Origin: Botryotinia globosa
Taxonomy: Eukaryota > Ascomycota > Leotiomycetes > Helotiales > Sclerotiniaceae
DNA: 64,000 nucleotides
NCBI GenBank assembly: GCA_014898425.1
Contig: RCSZ01000004.1
Span: 1,922,001 to 1,986,000 of the forward strand
Direction of reading: 5' to 3'
Every line of letters begins with the position of its first letter. The stretch's first letter is position 1. Shown piece after piece: positions 23,343-36,809 of the stretch. The translations under genes were made by a program, and so were the position numbers. The notes beneath the pieces are model-generated. The model did no database searches, had not been told where the DNA came from, and saw only the letters and a program-made list of their open reading frames with translations.

Positions 23343-24578
23343 TCATCTTGCTTTACTAATCATGCAATATGTCATGTTCTCATTGCCTTCGTCATCTTCC
23401 ACTTCTTCCTTCACCTTGAAATATGGTCCGTCTAGTTCTTCATAGCTGCAGCTGGGCTTGTAAGTTCTCCGATTTTTGAGACTGGCCGGAAAACAATGGC
23501 TGGCCGTCTCTGTGTCGATCTTGACGAGACCTCTGGGACCAAACTCATTTCGGCGGTGGGTTTCAAGTAGCCGAGAATCAAGTGTTTGTAGAAAATTTGG
23601 GCTCGCCGCACACCCAGTGAATCTCATTTTGGCAAGACTTTCTCTATATATTGGCTTTGCTGTTATTAAGGGAGCATAATAACGGCTGCCAGCCTCAGAT
23701 GTCGGTGCCATTGTAGCCTTGCTCCTATCAAGCGAGTGCTTTGTTGGTCTACGGTCGATCAACCTGGAATTGTGTTGCAATTCCAATACAGAATGGCTCT
23801 TGATGTGCTCTAAACTAGTGAAGCATGACTGAGAACTGCTGCTTCCCAATTGTTTAGCATTTGTGACGCCAGACGTAGGCTGTGATTGTCCTTTTTCATT
23901 TCGTGCAACGAGACTCTTCACCCATTGATAATCTTCACCCTCATCTTTGATTTCTGGGGCACCCGCTGACCTGTGTATGGGATGCCCGCTGCTTTTTCCA
24001 ATGAAAGAAAAAAAATACTTTGGATGGAAAGAGGCATTCATGTTCCCAGACCTGCCCCTCGCGTAAGATTGTATATAATGTGCCGACATGCAGATGTACT
24101 CCTCGTGACCAAATTGCTTAGATATACGTTCCCATGAGTAGCCGAGATGACGCGCCCGCCCGAGTCTCCTCCTGTCTGACTCGGTCCACATTATACGACG
24201 AGATTCATTCTCGTCTTCGTCGATTCCATTTCTCTCTAAGAAATTCTCATATGCCGCAGAAGCTGTCCTCGCATTGGTACCAAATGCCTGGCCAATTCTT
24301 CCCCATGTCCATAAGAGACTCGATTTGCGCATCTTTAGCATATGGTGCATCATTTCTTCAACTCGAGATAGAGTCTGATAACGATGACCAGAAAGCCTTT
24401 CGGCCCTTCGAAATAGTGACGCCGAACTATGGGGATCGGCCCAGAATTTCTTCTCGTATCTGGCGAGAAACTGAGCCCATGATTCTGAAACTTCTTCATT
24501 TCGCCATTCTCTGAAATTGGAAAGGTACGCATCCTCCTGAGAAGAAAACTTTTGTCTCCTGCCACGCGAATTTGGCAT
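23343..24578 (-). CDS. SANT/Myb-like repeat protein, 411 residues
   Basis: Single open exon starting MPNSRGRRQKFSSQED. Residues 128-172 (RIMWTESDRRRLGRARHLGYSWERI...AHYIQSY) have the tryptophan-spaced helix pattern of a SANT/Myb domain. Residues about 10-64 and 75-115 (WTWGRIGQAFG...AAYENFLE) look like two further degenerate copies, so a triple-repeat N-terminus is plausible. The remainder is low-complexity and Ser/Arg-rich, ending in an acidic patch KVKEEVEDDEGNE. The third Myb/SANT-type gene within 5 kb. No introns are needed. Function unknown; nuclear DNA or chromatin binding is inferred. Confidence 0.65.
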   Translation of the reverse strand: MPNSRGRRQKFSSQEDAYLSNFREWRNEEVSESWAQFLARYEKKFWADPHSSASLFRRAERLSGHRYQTLSRVEEMMHHMLKMRKSSLLWTWGRIGQAFGTNARTASAAYENFLERNGIDEDENESRRIMWTESDRRRLGRARHLGYSWERISKQFGHEEYICMSAHYIQSYARGRSGNMNASFHPKYFFSFIGKSSGHPIHRSAGAPEIKDEGEDYQWVKSLVARNEKGQSQPTSGVTNAKQLGSSSSQSCFTSLEHIKSHSVLELQHNSRLIDRRPTKHSLDRSKATMAPTSEAGSRYYAPLITAKPIYRESLAKMRFTGCAASPNFLQTLDSRLLETHRRNEFGPRGLVKIDTETASHCFPASLKNRRTYKPSCSYEELDGPYFKVKEEVEDDEGNENMTYCMISKAR

Positions 24579-25571
24579 TCTTGTTGTGATAGAGCCTCAG
24601 CAACGAGTAATATGTAAATTATCTTATCAGTAAAATCGTCGCTGCGAGGGATATATTTCTCCCGCTAGGGTCTAATCATTAAGATGAGAATGCCTGAAAA
24701 CTATCCAGTCTGTTAGCCATGGATGTTGATGTCTCCTCGACTTGTCAAGAAGGTTCATGCTTCCTGAGGCGCTCACCAATACTTTTAGGTCAGCGCCAAC
24801 AGCAAACTTACAACAGCAACGTATGCCTTCCAAAAACTTGAGTGTTACTATTCTTCCAGAAAACTGTATTTGAATGGGATGTTATGATAGATACGTATCG
24901 ATAACTGTGCTATTGATGATTTCCAACAAGAAAAGAAGTCCACACAAGTCCACAAAAGTAGAATTATGTTGCATGGAATAATTGAAGCATTATGTGTCCC
25001 AAGAAGAATAAGAAACAGGAAGTTCTAGCACATGATCGCATTGATATTCTTAAAGAAGGAGCGCAGACGCATTCGGAATAACTGCTCGAAGTGTATCCTC
25101 ACATATGGCAGGAAGAGGGGGTTCGATAGTTGCTTGCACAGTTGCATTTATGCCTACCATATTGGGAAATGAAACCCTGAAATTTGGAAGGCCGCTCTGG
25201 ATGGCTATAATCTTGAGGTTGTTTGTATCCACTATGAAAGCTCTTCGATATTCCAGTCCTGAGCTTGGAGGAAAATGCGATTAGATGCTAGGCAACGCAT
25301 TATTTGACATGCGAATGAAAGGTCTCTGAATGATTTTGGTGGACGTTGATCACTTAAGCAATTTCCAGTGCCTTTTGACTACAATACAGATTGCTTCACA
25401 GAGTTCCGTACCTACTGGTATATCAGAATGCAGATTTTCTTTAACGCAAAGATCTAAATAGCATAAGATGACCTCCTTCCCATGGAGCATTACGTGCCAA
25501 ACCTCCGAACGCCAGAGAGATTACCCGCCTTTAAACGCCACCATCATCATGATATACCCGCTTTTGTTCCA
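24579..25571. other. Intergenic region
   Basis: About 1 kb between the start of the SANT-like gene and the stop of UFD1, both on the minus strand. A 60-codon frame at 25050-25232 has no support. Probably a promoter and a 3' UTR. Confidence 0.45.
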
Positions 25572-26877
25572 CTACTTATTGGCATCTTTTCCATCCAGCC
25601 TCCGACCTATACCATCGCCCTTGGCTTGAGGCTCTGGAGCTGGCTCGCTTTTGGCCTCCACCTTCTTGCCGGTCTTCAGTGATTGTCCTTGGCCCGAGAA
25701 ATGGGGCTGCTTGGCATCTGCATTCTCTCTGTCCTTATCGGCTTGGGTTTTGACGGGTTTGATTTCGTAACCAAAGAAAAGTTTGTTGGGTGGTAATCGA
25801 AGAGGTTGAGGACCATTCGTTCTTCGAACCGATACAGCAGGGGTGTTCGTGCTAACTCCAGCAACGGGAGTTGACGCAGTAGGTGTGGGGGTCTTCGTGC
25901 CCTTCTTGGCGCTCAGTTTGTGACCTCCGGATACAAAGTTGGATGAGGCCGCTTTTGCGCCTTGTGCGACAGAATTAGACGTTGGTGCAATGGCATCGTA
26001 GTTGATGGCCTGTGCCATGGTTCCTTGACTGTGAAGCATGCCACCTGCAGGTAAACCGCCGATAGCACTTCTGGGTGTGCTGGTTCCGCTACCATTACCC
26101 CTGACCGGAGTTGGTTCTACATAGCCTAACGGAGCTGCGAAGTCGACCTCAACGTCAGTTTCGAGCATACTAACCCCCATTTTGTCAGTGACTGGTTTGA
26201 CCTCCAATACTGCAATATCATAGATAGTATCATTATAGTGGAAGCTAAAGATATCGCCTTTAGTGACCGTAGAGAAATCACGAAACGCTTTTTCGAGTAC
26301 GGCCTTGGGGTTGGAGATGTCGAGAAAATTGACGGATTGAGGTTGGAGTTTGATAAGGGAGGCAGGGGGAAGATCGGTCGATTTGATCTGAAAGAGATCT
26401 CCAGTTTCAAGTCCAAGGGTTTGCATCATCTAGAGTTGAGTGGTTAGATTAAACGCATATTTTTTGATGAGACAGAAAGGGCGCGTACCCAGTGTGGAAG
26501 ATAAACCTTTCCTTCATCCGCAATAAACTCCAGTACACCAGCATGTGTTAATTTTGGTCCATCGGGATGTCGACTGTTGATGAGCTCGAAGAGCATAGGG
26601 TACGTAATGTGTAATCGAGTAAGCTTCTCCAGAGCAGATGGTGGCATAATAATCTTCCCTCCATAATTAAGGTTGTCTCGTTCAGGACCGGGTATCATGA
26701 CAGTTGGATAACATCGGTAGTATTCATCGAAACGTTTGGGAGGCCCTCGCATTCCGCGCTGCTGCAACATTTGATACATGGCAGCTGGGTCATCTCCTTC
26801 ATAAAAACCCGAGTACGACTATTAATTTTATCAGTATGCGAAGGGAAATATTGCCTACGGATCATTTCACATACCAT
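25572..26877 (-). CDS. UFD1: UFD1, ubiquitin fusion degradation protein
   Basis: Substrate-recruiting cofactor that, with Npl4, hands ubiquitinated proteins to the Cdc48/p97 ATPase (ERAD and proteasomal routes). Three exons: 26875-26877 (the ATG alone), 26489-26818, and 25572-26429. Introns start GTATGT and GTACGC and end AATAG and CTCTAG. The product is 396 residues, slightly longer than the yeast protein. Residues about 20-200 form the conserved Ufd1 double-psi barrel: RFDEYYRCYP, GGKIIMPPSALEKL, LEFIADEGKVYLPHWMM, TLGLETGDLF and TKGDIFSFHYND. The C-terminal half is Pro/Thr/Ser-rich and disordered, with FFGYEIKPV (a conserved Ufd1 tail motif) and a GIGRRLDGK end. Divergent with LIN1 across about 430 bp. 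Confidence 0.95.
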
Positions 26878-27310
26878 TTTCTTTGAAGAAGTAAGATCTG
26901 TATCTTATGGTATGATGGGTAAAATCTGTATCGTAAAAAACACCGGAAGCCTTGGAAAAAGTTGGATGAGAAGTAAAGTTCAGATATTCTTGTAAAAATT
27001 TAGTCGTAGTTAAATTGTTTGTATGGCTTTTGTAAGTAGATGTAGTTCTTGGGGTGTGTTGGTGTAGTATGGAAGTTTATAGTAAAAGTTACTAAGCTGT
27101 AGTAGCTCAAAGGCTGTCAAGAGATGACGCAGGAACCAGCTCTCTCTCTCGGTTGCTTTAAATGGCGGGGGACTCTTAACTCCGAAACCCTAAAGCTTCA
27201 ATTGATTCCCAATCCTTGCATAGAAAGTACTCAGCATTTACTCTATATTATTCATATTTCAAAGTCTCGAAGCTTCTCAATTCAAAGAGATAGCAAATCA
27301 GCAACACAAT
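26878..27310. promoter_or_regulatory. Shared divergent promoter of UFD1 and LIN1
   Basis: 433 bp between the two start codons, the only space for both promoters and 5' UTRs. CT-rich tracts precede the LIN1 start. No specific factor site is claimed. Confidence 0.6.
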
Positions 27311-28753
27311 ATGTCTTCCAGATACGCAGCTGCGCGACCGAAACGTGCTGGTGAAGAATTTGCCCGTTCGCATCGGAATGAAAATGAGGATGGCCCTTCG
27401 AAGAAACCAAAATTCGATTTAAGAAACCCATCTGCTTTGGTACCTGACGAACCAGAGGAAGACGCAGTGCTGGATGCAGATGTTATCGGAAGTCGAGGAA
27501 CTGGTACCAAAAGAGGAGCGGTTAATATCGATGGTTACGATTCTGATTCTGATAATGAGGGTTTCGACGCGCGTGCAGACGAAAGAGCCAAAGGAAAGAA
27601 GGGCGAGGTAAACCTGGCGGAAGCCCTAGATGGATATAGCAAGGAAAAACCTGGTGCGACAAATGGGAAGACGGATATGGATGAAGATGCGGACATGTTT
27701 GCAGACTTGGAGGATGAATTTGCGGACGGCGATGAGGACGAGAGTGAACTGAAGGCTCGCAAAAAAGGGAAGGAAGTACGATTCTTGAAGGAAGATGAGA
27801 TTGAAGGTCAAGTTTTGGGCAGCAAGAGTGGAGGTCATGTATCTGGGAACTTTGCATTGGATCCAAAAGGAAAGTTATCAACGCATGCGATGGATGACCA
27901 GGAAAGCAGCGATGACGAAGAAGATGCAGTGTTGGCCGCGCAAGAAGAAGATGTGGATGAGGAGGTCGGTGCCGGTGGATTGAAGAGGAATGCCCCTAAG
28001 GTTGATGCTTTCAACATGAAGGCTGAACAGGAAGAAGGCAAATTTGATGCGAACGGCAATTTCGTGCGAAATGCAGCGGATCGAGATGCAGTGCACGACA
28101 CTTGGCTGGAAGGGATTAGCAAAAAGGATATGAGGAAAGCTGCAGAAGCACACGAAAAAAGGGAGGAGGAACGGCGGCAAAAAAGGCTCGAGGATGATGC
28201 CATGTTACTCTCAGATATCTTACGAACATTAATATTACGACTGGACAAAGCCGAGACGGTTCTCGAGGCGCTCGCAAGGCTTGGAAAGAGCCAAGTAAAG
28301 ACGAAGAAAATACCGAAATGGAAATTAAAGAAGCAAACGCAAAAGGATGACTCCATGGATGTGGATGCCGAGAAGATTGAAGACCCAGAACAGGCCAGGA
28401 TACGAGATGCCATAAACGCTATTACAGGCGCTGCCGATCAATTGCTCATAAGAGGCCAAACGGATGTTTACGAGCAAGAGAGAGAGATGCTTATACGACA
28501 ATATCGGAAAGAGACGGGCGAAGACTGGGAAGAGCCATCGGAAGCAGTGGCTATGAATGAAGAGAATGGCCCCGCGCCCACCAAAATGTGGGAATATAGA
28601 TGGACAGATGGTCGGGACGGCGCTGCCAAACAAGGCCCATTTGATGGCCCGACTATGTTAGCATGGCAAGATGCGGGCTACTTTGGAGAGGGAGTCGAGT
28701 TTAAACGAGTAGGGCAGGAGGGTAATTGGAGTAGAGTTGCGGATTTTTTATGA
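27311..28753 (+). CDS. LIN1: LIN1 / CD2BP2-like GYF protein of the U5 snRNP
   Basis: Single exon, 480 residues. Family role (known): yeast Lin1 and human CD2BP2 (U5-52K) bind the U5 snRNP protein Prp6/Dib1 region and act in tri-snRNP biogenesis. Visible here: a very acidic N-terminal region (DEDADMFADLEDEFADGDED), the family block KVDAFNMKAEQEEGKFDANGN...AVHDTWLEG (residues about 235-275), a charged helix, and a C-terminal GYF domain (about 424-480). The GYF domain has W-x-Y-x-W, GPFDGPTMLAWQ and GYF. Nuclear. The stop codon lies 356 bp from the stop of the convergent RVB2 gene. Confidence 0.9.
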   Translation: MSSRYAAARPKRAGEEFARSHRNENEDGPSKKPKFDLRNPSALVPDEPEEDAVLDADVIGSRGTGTKRGAVNIDGYDSDSDNEGFDARADERAKGKKGEVNLAEALDGYSKEKPGATNGKTDMDEDADMFADLEDEFADGDEDESELKARKKGKEVRFLKEDEIEGQVLGSKSGGHVSGNFALDPKGKLSTHAMDDQESSDDEEDAVLAAQEEDVDEEVGAGGLKRNAPKVDAFNMKAEQEEGKFDANGNFVRNAADRDAVHDTWLEGISKKDMRKAAEAHEKREEERRQKRLEDDAMLLSDILRTLILRLDKAETVLEALARLGKSQVKTKKIPKWKLKKQTQKDDSMDVDAEKIEDPEQARIRDAINAITGAADQLLIRGQTDVYEQEREMLIRQYRKETGEDWEEPSEAVAMNEENGPAPTKMWEYRWTDGRDGAAKQGPFDGPTMLAWQDAGYFGEGVEFKRVGQEGNWSRVADFL

Positions 28754-29109
28754 TTATGCCATGATACCCGGGATACAAATAATTAAGGGGCGCAATTAGT
28801 TTGTAGTTACATGTTAAAAGTTGGCTTATTTTTATGCGATAGTGCAAAGACAAGTACATCGTTCTCGATTGATCACATTGATTAATGAAATCTCCAAGCC
28901 ATTCACATATTATAGGATTAGTGTATTGCACCTGCACCATATTTCAGCTAAAGGAAGTTTGCCCATCCCATTACATCTCCGTAATTGCGCCCACTTTTAG
29001 TCAGCCCTAATATACAACATAAAGTTCTACTATTTGCTTTGCGTGCCACAGCAAATAGGAACGACCAACGCCAAACGATCATATCTAAAACCCTTCGAGC
29101 CTTCGTCAT
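28754..29109. other. Convergent 3' spacer LIN1/RVB2
   Basis: 356 bp holding the two 3' ends. Nothing else seen. Confidence 0.5.
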
Positions 29110-30628
<1,519 letters not shown>

Positions 30629-31239
30629 GGTGTAGAATTTGCGATGTGACGGAAAATTTGAGGTTTCAAAGAGGTGAGTAGGTAGGTAGGGGGAAGAAAT
30701 GATAGTTGTTGATGGGTCAGGTTATGATGAAATGGACGAGGCGGAAGAGAGAAGTTAATTGAAGTTAATTAGTTCGCTCTTCTTTTCTCTTATCCGATAG
30801 ATGAAAAAAAAAGTTTTGGGCCAGGTTTAGGTATCTGATGAATGCCGCGACGCGTTTCTTAAGCGTTGTCAAGCGTTCTCAAGCGTTCTCAAGCGTTCTC
30901 AAGCGTTCTCAAGCACCGACTGATATTAGATTTAGATATCGATATGTAGGATTTGCTTCGAGGTAATTAGTGGTAGGGTAGGGTGAGGTTAGGTATGTAC
31001 TTTGTAGTACTCATTATTATTGTTGAGCTTTAAAATCAATGATCAGCTGATACGAGTAGATAGCTTTAAGTGTTACTGGTGTACCTAGATAGTAGGTAGT
31101 AGGTAGGCAATAAGGATTCCAAGCTCGAATCTTTTACTACGAAATGGATTACGAAAGAAGACTACGAGTATGAATACCTAGGTCACGTGGGTAGGAGTAG
31201 GTAGATACCGTATAGGAAATGAGAGGGTTTTTAGAACCG
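30629..31239. promoter_or_regulatory. RVB2 upstream region with 10-bp tandem repeat
   Basis: Contains AGGTAGGTAGG-type runs and the (AAGCGTTCTC)n array at 30861-30914. No gene was recognised. Confidence 0.5.
30861..30914. repeat. 10-bp tandem repeat AAGCGTTCTC
   Basis: Five near-perfect head-to-tail units (the first has GTC for CTC), plus AAGC of a sixth, about 230 bp upstream of the RVB2 start. Confidence 0.95.
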
Positions 31240-31895
31240 ATATATAACTACTTCAATTAATACATCTATTATATAATCATTTTAATTTTTAAATATATTT
31301 TTAATCAGATTAAAATTACAATTATAGTTTTCAATATTCTGAAATAAATTAGTATAATTAAAACTAATAGATGATTGAAAATAAAAAACAGTTGAATAAA
31401 TTAAAACTAATATAACGATTATTTGATATATTTTAGATTTAAGACTTAAATTTAAGTATATCTTTTATTCTTTTATTAATTCAATTGATATAAAGAATTC
31501 ATTATTATTATAAAGCTTTAGATTTAATATATTTTCAAAATCTGAATTCAGAATAATTTGAATTAATTAAAGTTTAGTTTGATGATGTTGAGTATAGTTA
31601 TATAAAAGATATAATAAAGAATATATATATATATAATTAAGTAAACTTCTAGTATTAGAATTCTAAGTGGTTTTAATTTTTAGAACTATCAAATACTATT
31701 AAGTAATATTTAATAAATAATTTATTCTACAATTATAGAAAACTTTATAACTATTTAATTTTATATTCATTTTAAATATCTAGATTAAGAAATTATAGAT
31801 TTAATTAAATCGGAAAAGATGAATATAATAATTATAGTATAATTAAATATTCGATATAGAACTAATATAGAATGCTTCAATTCCCTCTAAGATAG
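31240..31895. other. AT-rich island between gene blocks
   Basis: About 650 bp of RIP-like A/T-rich sequence with sharp edges. No terminal repeat, duplication or open frame was found. Probably an old, fully degraded insertion. Confidence 0.5.
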
Positions 31896-32730
31896 CTACT
31901 AGGTATATCACCTGTAGTACTAGAAAAAGCTTACGAGTATGAAATAATAATAAGCAAGTTGATAGTAAGCTTTCACGCTTATCCAATGAGAGTACAAAGG
32001 TGAAAATATCCAACCGATGAGGAATTCTAGCAAGGAGACTAAGCCATTTCAGCTCTTAGCTTGATTTTCGAATATGTACTATCCCTGCTAGCGCGGAAAT
32101 AAACGCCCTATTAGTTTTCTAATTGATCTAAAAGCGTATTTACTCTAATTAGGCAGTAATAAGTAGACTTAAGAAAGCTCTCATATTTAATCTCTATCTA
32201 TCTAGCATTCACCTACCTGTATTCACTTTCTTTCCTCACACCTTTCGTTCCTTACCTTACCTTCAACTTTTTCTCCAAGTCGTCTGACTGTTTGTTCATT
32301 CATAAATACATACCTAGTATTGCTTACACGTGTTTTTGAAAAGGTCTGAAATAAGGAGGTCCTTTTTTCATACCAATATCAAACACACTCTTTCAACCTC
32401 ACTCAAAGTGAGAGTAACTTACTTACACTTCACAACCTACAATCTCGCAACATTTCCCTATCTTCTCAAAGTCCACGCCGACGAGGGTAATTTCTAACTT
32501 CACCTTACAAGTCTCTCAACTTTACAGGGCAAACTGTTTTATCAAGTCATCTCGGAGGATTTATCAATGCTCGTACTCTGCTTCGGGAAGTCGCTTTCTC
32601 GTTCTTTCAATTCACTCTATGGAAAGTCAGTCTCACTTTTCAACCTCTTTAATTGAAAATTGATATTGGGATTTCAAAATTCGATCATCGACAAGCAAGG
32701 CAAAGAAGTACTTTCCTGTCGCCGTCAATT
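31896..32730 (+). promoter_or_regulatory. Upstream region and CT-rich leader of the coiled-coil gene
   Basis: Normal composition resumes. A strongly pyrimidine-rich stretch (about 32210-32530: CACCTACCTG, CTTTCTTTCC, CCTTACCTTACC) precedes the start, as in many fungal promoters and leaders. No gene was recognised. Confidence 0.45.
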
Positions 32731-35700
32731 ATGTCAAGCCGCAAACACTCAGAGGATAGACCTTCTCTACGCGGACCAGCAGGTTCCCAACGTGATGATA
32801 GGCATAAGCCGGCTCAAAATCATCGTACCAGAGACAGGCAAGTTAATGAAGAGGGACGTGAGAATCGTAGATTGGATGGAAGTCGCGAGAACAAAGACAG
32901 CGGCACCAAGAGAAATGGGGAGAGGGCAGATCGAGGGTGTCGCTCTTCTGAGGAGACCAGCTCGATAAATACTCAACTTCCTAAGTCTGATAATTGCTCT
33001 CCAACAACAACAAGACCAACAACAGCAACGACTGATGTTGAATTGGCATCCAAAGGCAAGTACAATCCATCATTATTTTCTCAAAAAAATATCAAATTAG
33101 ATTAAATAGAGAAAAATATTCCTCGATTTTTCTTTGTGGAAGTAGCAGTAGTTTGTCTTGTTTTGAGCGGATGGGATAGGAAGAGTCATTAAAAACATTT
33201 TGATTTCGAACTCGAGTCTTCCATATGTTCGAAAGAATCAAATTATGCAATCTAAACTAACAAATTATAGGGACTAGTCATCGTGCAGAGGGATATTCGA
33301 ATTCCACTTTAAATTCCATGCCACCAAGACTGAATGATATTATGGAAAAATCTGTCAACCCTCTCACCAACGTTTCTAAACAAGTTCCTGTGCCAGACTC
33401 ATCTCAGTCAGAATCTCTTATTGATGCGTTGATGCAATTTGCCAACCAAGGAGCTTCTAGGAGTATGCTAAATCAAGTACGAAACTCGGCTGAAGAGTGT
33501 CTGAAACAGCAAGTTGAGGAAATAGAGAAGATGAGTCCTATCATGCAAGGCTTCCCTACGCACATGGATGTACAAAACAAACGCAGAGTTGAGGCAGAGG
33601 GCGTTCTTATGAAAACCAACGAAGAGCTAGAGAAGGCTAAGAGCTTGCAGAAAGAAGCAGCTAAAATTATTGCCTCTCTTCTGGTTATCAAAGCCTCGCC
33701 TCCCATCGCAGATGACTCCAGGTACCTCCAGGAACGTTGTCGGAAGTTGGAAGAAAAAGTGAATGACCTTGAAAAATCAATGACTGCCATGGACCAGAAA
33801 GATAAATTCTCCAATATCAACGATCGCTTTCAAGAAAGCCAAGCCGAAAATCGTCGCGAGGTTGTTGCCGAGATCAAAAGCAGTGAGGCACACTTTGCAG
33901 AAATGATTGAAATTAGCGAAGCCAAGACAAAACGCGAGCACCATAATCTGTCTGACCAATTTACAAAGCTTGATCAGCGGCATCAAGCTACTCGTAGCGA
34001 ACTTGCTTCACTCGGTCCCCGCCTGGGGAGCCATGAAAATTCCTTGAAGAAGCATGATGCGTCGATCAACGAATCAGAGGGAAAGATAACAGCACTCCAG
34101 CAGGAGATCGGCAAACAATCCACTATCTTGAAAGCAAAATGTGATGATATTGAACTTCTTACAAATAAAGTCACGTCCCTCGAAAAGTCGTCAGAAACTC
34201 ACAAGGTTTCCTTAGATGATTTTAAGTCGTCGAATCTGGAAAAAATCAGTCAACTAAAGAACGACATGACAAAGTTTGTTGAGCTCCAGACTGCTCAAAG
34301 GGACGTCGCCGTAAAACTCGGAACTCACGAACAAGAGCTAGACGCCATGAAGGACGCTCATAAGATCATCCTCAAAAGTCTTGGAACTATCGTAGAGGAA
34401 TTGAACTCCCTGAAGGATAAGGTTGGTCGATTGGAGCAGATTCCTCAAGCTCCCTCCATTGCTATATCCCAGACTCCCTCTAAAATAGCAAGCGGATCGA
34501 GCGCAACAATGATCGGGGTGATGCAGACTAGAATTCGTAATGCTCTAGAAGACATTAGGGTTCTGGAGGAAAGAATCGACAAGATCGAAAGCTCTCTTGG
34601 ATCTCCTAGCCGCGCTATGCCCCAGGAAGATGCTAAAGTTAATGAGCAATTGAACAGTACAATGGAAAATTATGAATCTAGGCTGAATGAATTGGAGGAC
34701 TCTCTCAAAAAAACGGATTCTCTCAGCATGAATAAGCCACTCACGAAAATATCGCCAATTTCCACAGTATCGCAAGATATTACGGATGTCAAGAAAGCTT
34801 TTGAACTTTATAAAGAGCAGCGGGAACAAATGGACCAAGTTTTGATTAAACGCGTGGAGGAGCTCGATAACCAAGTAAAATCAATTCAACGCAATGATAT
34901 TACTAATATTCAGTTTCGTATGGATGTATTCGTGCAAGACCTAAATCGCATTGCTCATCGAATCACCGAAACGAACAACGACCAAAACGCGAATACTATA
35001 GCATTAAGGCACCTAAATAGTCGATTCAACAATATATCAACAGAAGAACTAGCGAGGAACATGCTACAGCAATTGGAAGTAATTTATCCTGATATTGGAA
35101 ATGCCGAAAGAACCTTCTTAGAGTTGAGAAAGCAGCACTCCATCCATACCACCCAGCTGGAAAAGTTGAGGAGTCAAGTAGTGACCCTCCAAGGCCAATC
35201 TATTCGCAAGCAAAGCCCAACAAATGCATGCAATGGAGCCACCGAGTCTTTACGACAAGAAGTAGACTCGTTGACTAAAGTTCAAATTAAGCTCGGATCA
35301 ACTGCTAAGAAGCTTGATGAAGCTACCACAAACACTCAAGCTGGGTTGGCTACACTCGAACAGTCTTACACAACCCTGGATCTTAAGATTCAAGATCTCA
35401 ACGGAAAGATCGAAATTCAGCAGAAGAGTTTAAGTGAGATGAGTGCGGATCTCATTGAAGCAGTTGGAGACCTGCAAGCTGGCCTAGAATACCTTCAAAA
35501 GAGTTCCAGCAATGGTACCACAGAGCCCGCAGGTGATACTTCTGCACCTGCTCAGTCTACTCTGCTCCGCGCTCAACAGTCTTCAGCCCAGGAAGCGGTG
35601 ATAAATGGCAAGAAAAGGAAAGACGCGACAGGTACAGAGCTCTCAAAAACCGAGAGTTTGACCAATGCCCACACACGAAGCCCTTTGAGAAAGAAAGCTA

Positions 35701-35759
35701 AGAGAACCGAGGATGGTGAGGATCTTGAGCAACCGAACCAGAGACCTCATACAAAATGA
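32731..35759 (+). CDS. Large coiled-coil protein, 937 residues, unknown function
   Basis: Two exons: 32731-33055 and 33271-35759. The intron starts with GC, not GT (AAAG/GCAAGT), and ends CTAAC...TTATAG. Joining restores one frame (ELASK-GTSHRAEGYSNST). Residues 1-110 are hydrophilic, rich in R, E, D and N (RDDRHKPAQNHRTRDRQ), and probably disordered. Residues about 180-860 are long heptad-rich coiled coils: many L-x6-L runs such as LEEKVNDLEKSMTAMD, LNSLKDKVGRLEQ and LEERIDKIESSL. The C-terminus has a basic RKKAKRTED nuclear-type signal. No catalytic motif. A structural or scaffold role in the nucleus or on the cytoskeleton is inference. Upstream of 32731 the frame stays open but has no ATG. 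Confidence 0.8.
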
Positions 35760-36809
35760 AATTCAGTGTCGCAGCTTCACAAAGAACAAGAGCCAGTTTT
35801 ATAAAGGCCACGAGGGTTTTCGACGGTGTAGAAATCAGCGTGCTTAGAAGTTTTCGCTACTCGAATGCGCATAAGATCATGACACGTCCTAGTCTAGGGC
35901 CAGGTCCAATTTTGCTTCTCTGTTACAGAGCAACTCTCGACTCCTGAATGATTATTACGCGCAGTTGACAGCGAAGCTAGGGGATTAATACTAGACTTTG
36001 TCTAGGGTTCAATATGAACAACTTGTACATACAAAAGCGAATAATTAGGTTTAAGAGATACATATGAATACATAAAGTTGATTTCTATCAACGATATGAA
36101 AAATACGTATATTATCTATCTAAGATAGTCTTAATTCTTACTTACTTTACTCTAACATATAAGTATAGAGACTCACTTAGAAGATCTAATATTAGAGTTA
36201 TAAAATCATTTTAATATAAACTTTATAAATTAATAATTAGATTCTTACAAAAGCATACTAAATAGTCTATATATCTGTAAAAAAAAATATCTAGTTATTT
36301 TTTAATTTGATTGACTATTTATCAAGTGGCTTTTTAACATTTAATTAGATCTAGTGGGAACATTAGTAATTAATTACTAATCATAGATTAACGCAGTTTT
36401 ATTGGCCGAATTGTCTCAGCCGAGTGGCGATCGAGGATGCCCCCGCTTTGATAGATAGAGTGTACATTTGATAGCTACACGATAATAAAGAATACCAGAG
36501 TTCATATTGACTGATGCTAGTAATGGCGCGAATGTAATGCAATGATTGGGTATAAGTATTGGTGGTGATACAGGGGCGCAGGCGTGCATATCAATATTTC
36601 TGACACTGAATGTTTTCTTGACAGAATTTGAAGGGTTAGCATATGCGTGTGTAGTTTGCGTCACACCATGGGGATTTGTATTGGTTCTTAACACACACCG
36701 CAAATGAGCAGTCAGCCGTTCCAAGTTTCGCAAGAAGTAAACTTTTCTCTTGATTTCTCCCTTATACATATTTTCCATGCACCAAACGCCATTAGGGAAT
36801 CTTCTTAGT
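35760..36809. other. Convergent spacer with a partly AT-rich segment
   Basis: 3' flanks of the coiled-coil gene and BRX1. About 36040-36410 is AT-rich without recognisable element ends. A 200-codon minus-strand frame (36416-37018) is a frame shadow overlapping BRX1 exon 3. Confidence 0.45.

Noticed and set aside
27835..28413. Minus-strand frame opposite LIN1
   Set aside because: Ser/Phe/Cys-rich antisense shadow of the acidic LIN1 coding region.
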